64,000 nucleotides of DNA from Acinetobacter calcoaceticus (lineage in GTDB: Bacteria > Pseudomonadota > Gammaproteobacteria > Pseudomonadales > Moraxellaceae): positions 3,038,001-3,102,000 of the forward strand of contig NZ_LS999521.1 of NCBI RefSeq assembly GCF_900520355.1. The letters run 5' to 3'. Position numbers and translations under genes: made by a program. This document shows, in pieces, positions 57,868 through 64,000 of this stretch; within the stretch, counting starts at the first letter, position 1; each line of letters starts with the position of its first letter. Under the pieces are notes generated by a model. That model did not search any database, was not told the origin of the DNA, and saw only the letters and a program-made list of their open reading frames with translations.

Positions 57868-59910
57868 TTATAAGCCTTTAGTTGTCAGTTTTAAATGCTG
57901 GATTAACACACCATCAATTACAGCTGAACCCATGTTATTAGTAATGGCTGAGCTAATTTGTGCTCCAGATAGCTTATAGGTGTTCAAATCTGCATTTGGC
58001 GTGGTGGTAGACCAACGTCCATTGTTATAAAGTGCATCTGGTAAAGGTGTGCCATTTGGTACAACAAATTGAGCCCCATTTCCAGCATCAGCTAAGGTAT
58101 AACCTGTATTATTTACAGTCGGGTTGTAATAAGAGGTATTGTCGATACTAGCCCAGTTAGCACCTTGCGAGTCAAATTTTAAACCAGTACCTGCATTTCC
58201 AGTCCAGCCCGTTGCTGTACGGTACTGCCATGTATCATAACAAGTACTTAAGTTCAAAAATCCACAACTATAACTACCTGCACGACGCTCTTGATTTTGC
58301 AACTGGTAGAAGTTTTTAGTCTGCGTTATAGCTGCTACAGTGCCTGTAGGTAATTTACCAAATGAAATACCAACCGCATCTTGCGTACTGTTCCCTTTAA
58401 ATGCTTCTAGAGTATTATTTGTAGCATTATAAACAGTTGAACCAATTGAAATACTACTATGCGTAGCACTAGAACCTTGGTAAGTTTTACCACCTAAGGT
58501 TACATTCGTACCACATTGATAAATATTACATGTAGAGCCCAAATAGCTAGTATCAGCACCACTATAGTCTGTATAAATTTTCTTATAAATTTCTGGTTTA
58601 TTCGGAATACGAGCAAGTTCTAAACTAAAGTTTTTACCATCTGAGCTTAAAACAAGTGGTTGATATAAAGACCCTAACACAAGGTTAATATTTGGGTTAT
58701 AGAGATATAAACCTTCATTCGCATCAAAGGTTGGTGCAATTCCACCATTAATTGCAGGTGTTACCAAATTACCTTGAGTAGTTCCAGACTCACGTGTACT
58801 CAAACGCAAAACATTATTCATAGCACTGTCAGTTGGAGCAGTCCATGAGCCCGTTGAAGTAACAGTCGTAGTTTGACTACGAATACGATATAACCAGTCC
58901 GAACTTGGAGAGTTATTACTTGGCGCACCCGTATATTGGGTGCTATAGCGATTTACCCATGGCCCTACTGTAGATGTTGGGGTATTTGAAGTAACGGTTG
59001 CTCTTAAATTAGATGCATCACCGCTGTTTAAACGAATAACTCCTGCCAAACCTAAAGTATCATTATAAAAAGGACTCATTCCACCAGCAGATGTTGCGCC
59101 TCCTAATGTTTGGAAAAGCTGTAAACGACTGCCATTTAAGCTAAAGTTATTCCAAACTCCTTGTAAACGAAGACGGTTTGCACGGCTTGCATCGGTACTG
59201 GTACCAATTAAACCATTTGAGTCGCCATAATTAAATTGGTCTGCTGCACCATTTATTTTATTTGGATTTCGGACAAAAATATCTGACCATAAACCTAATT
59301 TCAGCTTATAAGCATCTATACCGGCAGAGTCCTTCGTTCCAACCTCATATAAAGGGGCTTCCAAAGCTAAATAAGTGACTTGGCAAGTTGGATCGGACGC
59401 GCCAGTACAATTTGTCGCACTAAAGTTAGGTACTGAGTTTTCTGTCGCAACTTTAAAAATCCATGGGTTGACGGCAGTGCCCCAGCTTGAAATTGCAGCG
59501 GCCGCGTCAGTAGAAGCGATACGGCTATTCGTATCATTATCGGATTTAGAAAGTGCTAAACCATAAAGAAAAATATCTGCTTTACCAACCGCACGATCAC
59601 CAGAATCAACCGAACCATTTTTATTAGTATCTGCTGCTGTCATACTTAAAGGGCCAACAGGTACATAATTGATATAACCCGTGTCTTTAGTACGATCCGT
59701 TAATATCTGACTAGAGGTTTCATTAGCCCCTGCGCCACGAAATACCATATAAGCATTCTGTGGCAAGATAGCAATACCTTCACCTGTAGTTTCACTTAAG
59801 CCCGCATCTGAAAGTTCTTCGAGTGCGAAGCTAGATTGGCTTATACAAAGCCCGATTAAACTTGCCAAAACGGTTTTTTGAAACCTTACCGTATAATTAA
59901 GTGTAGTCAT
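57868..59910 (-). CDS. Secreted surface-family protein, 680 residues, with a calcium-loop-like motif
   Basis: An exported protein of unknown function. The signal peptide (about 29 residues, ending SSFA) is followed by LEELSDAGLSETTGEGIAIL, a variant of the shared motif with GE for GQ. Residues 94-105 (DTNKNGSVDSGD) match the dockerin/EF-hand calcium-loop pattern DxNxNGxVDxxD. The rest is Asn/Ser/Thr/Gly/Tyr-rich, with several cysteine pairs (CTGASDPTC, CNIYQC, CGFLNLSTC). It is first gene of the three-gene operon 680-241-803, with 233 bp of upstream DNA carrying a dyad at 59978-59998. Confidence 0.78.
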   Translation of the reverse strand: MTTLNYTVRFQKTVLASLIGLCISQSSFALEELSDAGLSETTGEGIAILPQNAYMVFRGAGANETSSQILTDRTKDTGYINYVPVGPLSMTAADTNKNGSVDSGDRAVGKADIFLYGLALSKSDNDTNSRIASTDAAAAISSWGTAVNPWIFKVATENSVPNFSATNCTGASDPTCQVTYLALEAPLYEVGTKDSAGIDAYKLKLGLWSDIFVRNPNKINGAADQFNYGDSNGLIGTSTDASRANRLRLQGVWNNFSLNGSRLQLFQTLGGATSAGGMSPFYNDTLGLAGVIRLNSGDASNLRATVTSNTPTSTVGPWVNRYSTQYTGAPSNNSPSSDWLYRIRSQTTTVTSTGSWTAPTDSAMNNVLRLSTRESGTTQGNLVTPAINGGIAPTFDANEGLYLYNPNINLVLGSLYQPLVLSSDGKNFSLELARIPNKPEIYKKIYTDYSGADTSYLGSTCNIYQCGTNVTLGGKTYQGSSATHSSISIGSTVYNATNNTLEAFKGNSTQDAVGISFGKLPTGTVAAITQTKNFYQLQNQERRAGSYSCGFLNLSTCYDTWQYRTATGWTGNAGTGLKFDSQGANWASIDNTSYYNPTVNNTGYTLADAGNGAQFVVPNGTPLPDALYNNGRWSTTTPNADLNTYKLSGAQISSAITNNMGSAVIDGVLIQHLKLTTKGL

Positions 59911-59977
59911 CTTGACCTTCCTGTTTTATACGATGCCGCGCACCATATTTATTTTTCTTTAACAATCCTTGATGCCT

Positions 59978-59998
59978 GGTGAATCTATCCTTTTCACC
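59978..59998. promoter_or_regulatory. Inverted repeat upstream of the 680-residue surface-protein gene
   Basis: GGTGAA and TTCACC arms with a 9-bp spacer, 68-88 bp before the start codon. No T run follows on the minus strand, so a regulator site is more likely than a terminator. Confidence 0.35.
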
Positions 59999-60142
59999 TT
60001 AGACAATGAGGCAAATCTAAAAGATATTGCCAACCTTTCCACATTTCTATTATGCGGAATATTTGCACAAATGCAAAAAAAAGCATGTAAAAAATTACTT
60101 TTCCGATGAATGTAAAGTATCAGCTATAACATTCTTTTAAAA

Positions 60143-61453
60143 TTAACAGAACTTTAAGTTTCCATAGCAGTTAGGAGCAAAACTCTGATTTTTTAAGACT
60201 AAATTCGTCAAATTCATAGGAACGTACTGACCTGTTAAATCAACTGATTGAACATTAATATCTCCCAATATACAATTTAGAGCCAAAGCTCCACACTCAA
60301 TTGGGTTAGCAGTTAAATACTGGCTAACTTTACCTAAAGTGGCTTTTACCACGTCATCCGTAATTTTAACTTGTGATTGAGGGGTTACATCACCAATATC
60401 AATTGGATTTGATAATTCTAACCACCAGCCCGCTTGAGAAACAGACTTTGCTCCTGTCCACTGTAAATTTTGCCCTTGTAATGATAAAGAAGCCGCCGTA
60501 CCATTCAAATTAACTTTATGGAAATATCCTAAATCCTCATTAACAGCTACATTTACACCTAAATTATTAATTGTACCAGACAGATTCCCACTAATAGTAA
60601 GCGGGATAGCTCCCCATGCTTGAGCATTTGCCTGGATAGGGCCTGATAAATTAATTCCACTAACTACAGCAGTACCTGTTAAATTAGCCGTCGTAATACG
60701 TTTTCCAGAAATAACTTGGGAAGGTAAAGATAAACTACCAGAAGCACTACTTAAGCCTAAATCATAACTTGTTGTCTGGAAGTCTGCTGTAATAAACCCT
60801 GTTGTACTTTTTACCTTACCGGTAATTGCTGTTCCTAAATTTGTTTGAGTTAATCCAGCTTGTCCTGACACTGCTTGTAAAGTACTAACCGTACCTCCAG
60901 TCGCTTGAGTCACCATATAACCACTAAAAGAGTTAATACCATTTTTTGTAGTTGTATTTTCTGAACCAAAAGTAAGTAGACCTTGAATGGATTCTGCACT
61001 TAATCTCACCCCAGCAACTTCACGAGTCGATGCACTGTTCGGGTTTTTAATCGCAAATTCAATAAATGGGTTGGTTAGTTTTGCTGAAGAGCTAGCACGA
61101 CCATCGTTCGTATCGGAAAGACCGCTTAGACTTAAGTTATCGATATCAATATCACATGCACCCGCACCATTAGCTCCACCGCATCCAAGCTGCAATTTTT
61201 TAATATTCGCGTTCAGTTCCAAATCAGCATCTAAGCCCAATTTATAAAAACCTACGTTACTATTACTGTCACGTAGTTTTTCTAAATTTGCAGAGTCAGT
61301 AGGCGCAATATAAGACATACTCATTAAGGCTTGGCCACGAGTTGCGGATAGTTCCGAATCTGACATAGGGACTAATGTAGACGCAGCATACGCTGAAGAA
61401 AAGCATAAGCTTCCAAGCGCTATCGCTACATGAAGAGACGTAAACTGTCGCAT
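60143..61453 (-). CDS. Secreted surface-family protein, 436 residues (paralogue of the 3014-4285 product)
   Basis: First gene of the array. The ATG at 61453 (MRQFTSLHVA) has a full GGAGGT site upstream, and signal peptide residues 1-23 end SAYA. Then STLVPMSDSELSATRGQALM, the shared motif, is followed by the conserved block GFYKLGLDADLELNAN, GCGG, CDIDIDNLSLSGLSD, DGRASSSA and NPFIEFAIKNP, found with few changes in the protein at 3014-4285. The last 16 residues, ending YGNLKFC, are identical, including both cysteines. The middle third is divergent and longer. Unknown function. It is separated from the next gene by 232 bp and probably forms its own transcript. Confidence 0.8.
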   Translation of the reverse strand: MRQFTSLHVAIALGSLCFSSAYAASTLVPMSDSELSATRGQALMSMSYIAPTDSANLEKLRDSNSNVGFYKLGLDADLELNANIKKLQLGCGGANGAGACDIDIDNLSLSGLSDTNDGRASSSAKLTNPFIEFAIKNPNSASTREVAGVRLSAESIQGLLTFGSENTTTKNGINSFSGYMVTQATGGTVSTLQAVSGQAGLTQTNLGTAITGKVKSTTGFITADFQTTSYDLGLSSASGSLSLPSQVISGKRITTANLTGTAVVSGINLSGPIQANAQAWGAIPLTISGNLSGTINNLGVNVAVNEDLGYFHKVNLNGTAASLSLQGQNLQWTGAKSVSQAGWWLELSNPIDIGDVTPQSQVKITDDVVKATLGKVSQYLTANPIECGALALNCILGDINVQSVDLTGQYVPMNLTNLVLKNQSFAPNCYGNLKFC

Positions 61454-61757
61454 GGCCGACCTCCGTATCCTTGGGGGCATAATCCTGTTTAATTTCTTTT
61501 TATTTGGCCTATCTGAATTTAGTAGATATCTAAGTAATTACTACTAAAAAGACAACCTATATCCGATACATTCGTTTTTCAATACTGTGATGCAGTACAA
61601 AAAACAAATCAATTATTGATCATATTATATTATTTTCTACAAAAGGAAACTGTCATTTATCACTATTCCGATAAACGCATCTTATGTAAATTTTACCCAT
61701 AAAATTGGGCCACCTGAGCGACCCATTATTTTAAAACTCTTCTTTATCTAAGAAAAA
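61454..61757. other. Intergenic region between dcd and the surface-protein array
   Basis: 304 bp, AT-rich and non-coding. It contains a probable dcd terminator at 61706-61725 and must contain the promoter of the 436-residue surface-protein gene; I could not choose a clear -35/-10 pair. Confidence 0.5.
61701..61725 (-). terminator. Probable terminator after dcd
   Basis: An 8-bp stem with two G-U pairs (UGGGUCGC with GUGGCCCA, loop UCAG, 61706-61725) followed by AATTTTAT on the minus strand, about 33 bases past the dcd stop. Confidence 0.55.
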
Positions 61758-62327
61758 TTATGTTTTCGGAAGTGTAACGCCTGTTTGACCTTGGTATTTA
61801 CCACCACGGTCTTTATAAGATGTTTCACATACTTCATCACTTTCAAAAAATAGCATCTGTGCTACGCCTTCCCCTGCATAAATGCGTGCAGGTAAATTAG
61901 TGGTGTTTGAGAATTCTAAAGTTACGTGACCTTCCCATTCAGGTTCTAATGGAGTCACATTTACAATAATACCGCAGCGAGCATAGGTCGACTTACCTAA
62001 ACAGACGGTCAATACATTACGAGGAATACGGAAATATTCAATTGTACGCGCTAGAGCAAATGAGTTTGGCGGAATAATGCAAACATCAGACTCAATGTCG
62101 ATAAAACTTTTGTCATCAAAATTCTTTGGATCGACAATTGCAGAATGTACGTTAGTAAAAACCTTGAATTCACGGGCACAGCGTACATCATAACCATAGC
62201 TAGAGACCCCGTAGGAAATCAACTTTTCACCATTTTTATCAAAACGGACTTGATTCTCTGCATAAGGTTCAATCATGCCGTGTTTTTCGCTCATCTCGCG
62301 AATCCAACGATCAGACTTAATAGCCAT
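61758..62327 (-). CDS. dcd: dCTP deaminase
   Basis: It converts dCTP to dUTP for thymidylate supply. With the ATG at 62327 ([18 protein letters not shown] upstream) it has 189 residues, the family size. Motifs are [70 protein letters not shown] (in parts, with the catalytic Glu in the last section) and [11 protein letters not shown]. Family order is intact. It is transcribed alone or as a last gene. Confidence 0.96.
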   Translation of the reverse strand: MAIKSDRWIREMSEKHGMIEPYAENQVRFDKNGEKLISYGVSSYGYDVRCAREFKVFTNVHSAIVDPKNFDDKSFIDIESDVCIIPPNSFALARTIEYFRIPRNVLTVCLGKSTYARCGIIVNVTPLEPEWEGHVTLEFSNTTNLPARIYAGEGVAQMLFFESDEVCETSYKDRGGKYQGQTGVTLPKT

Positions 62328-62402
62328 GTATTTTCTATCCAAAAGGTAATTTCATTGATTTCGACGTACTTTAACTTAAAAAAGCAATTATGAAAACAAT
62401 GC

Positions 62403-62429
62403 AGAGCTACTCAACCTAAAAGAATAGCT
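62403..62429. repeat. Inverted repeat downstream of the LysE-type gene
   Basis: GAGCTAYTC arms (one G-U pair) around about 9 loop bases, 12 bases past the stop of the exporter gene on the minus strand. The T tract is weak. Possible terminator. Confidence 0.35.
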
Positions 62430-62440
62430 CGACAGTACTT

Positions 62441-63034
62441 TTAAAGGCTCAGTAAAGCAGAGTAACTGATAGGAATTGAAAAACTGACTAAAACGAGTGA
62501 AGCTGTTTTTTGCAAATTCGTCTGATTTAACCACGCAACTTTCTTAGAAGCTAAAAGTGATCCCAAGAAAATCCAGAATAAGGCAATTGGCGTAATAAGC
62601 GCTAAGTAAGCCATCATATGAATCACATAAATGTGAAAATCACTCCATGCAGCCACAGGAAAAATTGCTGAAGCAAAGAGTAAGGCTTTAGGATTTAATA
62701 AGGTTGCACAAAATAACTCACGAGTACGGATCGTAGGCTGATTTAATTCAACTTCTTGATTTGCCGTATGCCATAACTTAATAGCTAAGAAAATAATATA
62801 ACAAGCACTCAATAGCTTAAGAATAGGCGGTAGCAATGGCAATGTGGTGGACACTTTACCAATCAGCATTCCCCATGCAGAAATAGAGATCACGTAACCC
62901 AAAACTTCTGCTGGAATAAGTTTTACTGACTTCCGTAATCCTACTTGCACGCCTGAAGAAGCGAGTAAAGTGTTCGTTGGACCAGGTGTAAGTAAAATTG
63001 TGGCTACTAAGCCAATAAAAAGCCATGAAATCAT
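62441..63034 (-). CDS. LysE/RhtB-family amino-acid exporter
   Basis: 197 residues with about six hydrophobic helices. The N-terminal TPGPTNTLLASSGVQVGLRKSVKLIPAEVLGY (in two parts, helix 1 and the conserved loop) and LNPKALLFASAIFPV are diagnostic for the LysE/RhtB family. The family exports amino acids or analogues across the inner membrane. The substrate cannot be told from the sequence. Confidence 0.9.
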   Translation of the reverse strand: MISWLFIGLVATILLTPGPTNTLLASSGVQVGLRKSVKLIPAEVLGYVISISAWGMLIGKVSTTLPLLPPILKLLSACYIIFLAIKLWHTANQEVELNQPTIRTRELFCATLLNPKALLFASAIFPVAAWSDFHIYVIHMMAYLALITPIALFWIFLGSLLASKKVAWLNQTNLQKTASLVLVSFSIPISYSALLSL

Positions 63035-63402
63035 TGAATGACCTCACAATATAGTCATCTCAGATTAATAGATATCCTGTCACATGGCAAAAGGTAATTG
63101 TAAGACAAAATTTTTAAAATCGTTTTTAAATTTAAAATAAAAACATTAAAAACAAAAACTTATATAATTACTGCAAAAAGCGATAAAGAAAACTTTACAG
63201 TCAGTTGTCATGCTTTTTAAATAGTTTCTTACTTAAGTAACATAAGTATTTTTATTTTAAGTCTATTTTTCCATCAAAAGTCTTTATAATAAAAAATATA
63301 TAGTGATGGTAAGTTTAAATTTTAAGCTTTTAATAAGTTTCAATTCATATATTGTTTCTGATTTTTTTATATAGAGCAGCGCGCTCTACTACCTTAATGA
63401 TT
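63035..63402. other. AT-rich divergent intergenic region, LysE-type gene / DUF2062 gene
   Basis: About 370 bp with long A/T runs (for example near 63115-63165 and 63240-63300). No gene, perfect dyad or RNA fold recognised. It should hold the promoters of both flanking genes. Confidence 0.5.
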
Positions 63403-63966
63403 ATGGCAAAGCACTTTTTTCAATCTTGGCTTCCCTCACCCGAGAAAGTTTCAAATATGAAATTTCTAAGGATTTTTGGTAAAAAGACCTTGAATCCTGT
63501 GCTTTGGTATGTCAATCGAAAATCAATTACCCGAGCTGTTTTTGTTGGAACTTTTTTTGGTTTACTGCCTATCCCTTTTCACAGTGTGTTTATTGTGATG
63601 GCGGTCTTACTATTCGAAGTAAATTTACCAATTAGCTTAATGCTGGCTTGGCTAAGTAACCCCCTTACTTTAGTTCCGATTCTATATATTGGTTTTTGGT
63701 TTGGTGCACATATTTTTCATGTGCATATGATCAACAAAGAAATGCTACTAGGTGTATTGCACCAGATTTCCCGCTGGATTACTCATTTCGGCCATGGGCA
63801 CATTGATTTTAGTCTTGCGAAAATTTTGATGACAGGCCTGATTGTAGAAGCTTTCGCCTTTGCGGTCATTTTATATTTATGCACAGAAATTTTCTGGCGT
63901 TGGATGGTCATTAAAAACTGGAAAAGTAGACATCGCCAGAAAAAGCAAAAAGAAGAAGTTTTATAA
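63403..63966 (+). CDS. DUF2062 membrane protein
   Basis: About 187 residues from the ATG at 63403 (MAKHFFQSWLPSPEKV); ATG at 63397 and a TTG at 63352 are in-frame alternatives and none has a clear ribosome site. The DUF2062 core is present: NRKSITRAVFVGTFFGLLPIPF, helix-forming VFIVMAVLLFEVNLPISLMLAWLSNPLT (in parts), and PILYIGFWFGAHI, with a further C-terminal helix and a very basic tail (WKSRHRQKKQKEE). Two to four transmembrane helices. Function unknown; members are widespread inner-membrane proteins. Confidence 0.87.
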   Translation: MAKHFFQSWLPSPEKVSNMKFLRIFGKKTLNPVLWYVNRKSITRAVFVGTFFGLLPIPFHSVFIVMAVLLFEVNLPISLMLAWLSNPLTLVPILYIGFWFGAHIFHVHMINKEMLLGVLHQISRWITHFGHGHIDFSLAKILMTGLIVEAFAFAVILYLCTEIFWRWMVIKNWKSRHRQKKQKEEVL

Positions 63967-63984
63967 AGACTTCGGTCTTCTTGC
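63966..63984 (+). terminator. Short TTCG-tetraloop hairpin after the DUF2062 gene
   Basis: AAGAC and GTCTT arms around the stable TTCG tetraloop, overlapping the last base of the stop codon and followed by CTTGCTT. Plausible weak terminator. Confidence 0.5.
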
Positions 63985-64000
63985 TTAGTTTTAAATTATT

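Noticed and set aside
53569..61453. Two-partner or autotransporter secretion locus
   Set aside because: No beta-barrel, POTRA, TPS or passenger-domain signature was seen in the five proteins, and no usher or chaperone gene is present.

Overview
The window is bacterial chromosome from the genus Acinetobacter, probably the A. calcoaceticus-baumannii complex. The evidence is the AT-rich base composition, the Acinetobacter-type protein sequences (AcpP, ScpA/B, BioA-F-C-D, short L25, monofunctional BirA), the tandem tRNA-Gln genes and the family of Asn/Ser/Thr/Gly-rich surface proteins. The species call is inference from recognition, not from a search. Most of the window is compact housekeeping DNA, with many short convergent gaps closed by intrinsic terminators.

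Layout. 1-1600: two identical tRNA-Met genes flank a decayed ferredoxin-reductase pseudogene, followed by the RNase P RNA gene. 1.6-8.2 kb: YfhL-type ferredoxin, coaD, smpB, a secreted protein of a paralogous surface family, a flavodoxin-like protein, pgeF, rluD and bamD. 8.4-17.7 kb: dnaG, hemA, a TPR protein, lolB, ispE, four tRNA-Gln genes, prs, rplY, pth and panD, covering cell-envelope lipoprotein sorting, isoprenoid, PRPP and pantothenate supply, and translation. 17.7-30.5 kb: a DUF2157/GDYXXLXY membrane pair, FMN riboswitch plus ribB, a HAD phosphatase, thiD, kbp, the rpmF-fabD-fabG-acpP block, yceD, an EpmC-like hydroxylase, a YciO-type protein, scpA-scpB and rluB.

30.5-39.2 kb: biotin genes bioA-bioF-bioC-bioD with a BioH-like esterase upstream (pimeloyl-ACP synthesis and the first three ring-assembly steps; bioB is not in the window), trehalose genes otsB-otsA in an AT-rich setting, and an MFS transporter with a hairpin over its putative start. 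39.4-53.5 kb: a bacterioferritin without the haem-ligand Met52, ligA, zipA, smc, a GntR regulator, a TauE/SafE permease, birA, coaX, ffh, a CcsA-like membrane protein and dusC.

53.5-61.5 kb is the accessory-looking part: five consecutive minus-strand genes for secreted proteins of 241 to 803 residues. All carry a Sec signal peptide followed at once by a short motif of the form LxxL(S/D/N)(D/N)xxLxxxxGQ. The first gene has a paralogue 56 kb away at 3.0-4.3 kb with an almost identical C-terminus and conserved cysteines. This array, possibly related to proteins annotated as Fil/DUF6160 in Acinetobacter (recollection, not checked), is the best candidate for an under-described system here. The window closes with dcd, a LysE-type exporter and a DUF2062 membrane protein. 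I saw no insertion sequence, prophage, integron, resistance gene or CRISPR array.
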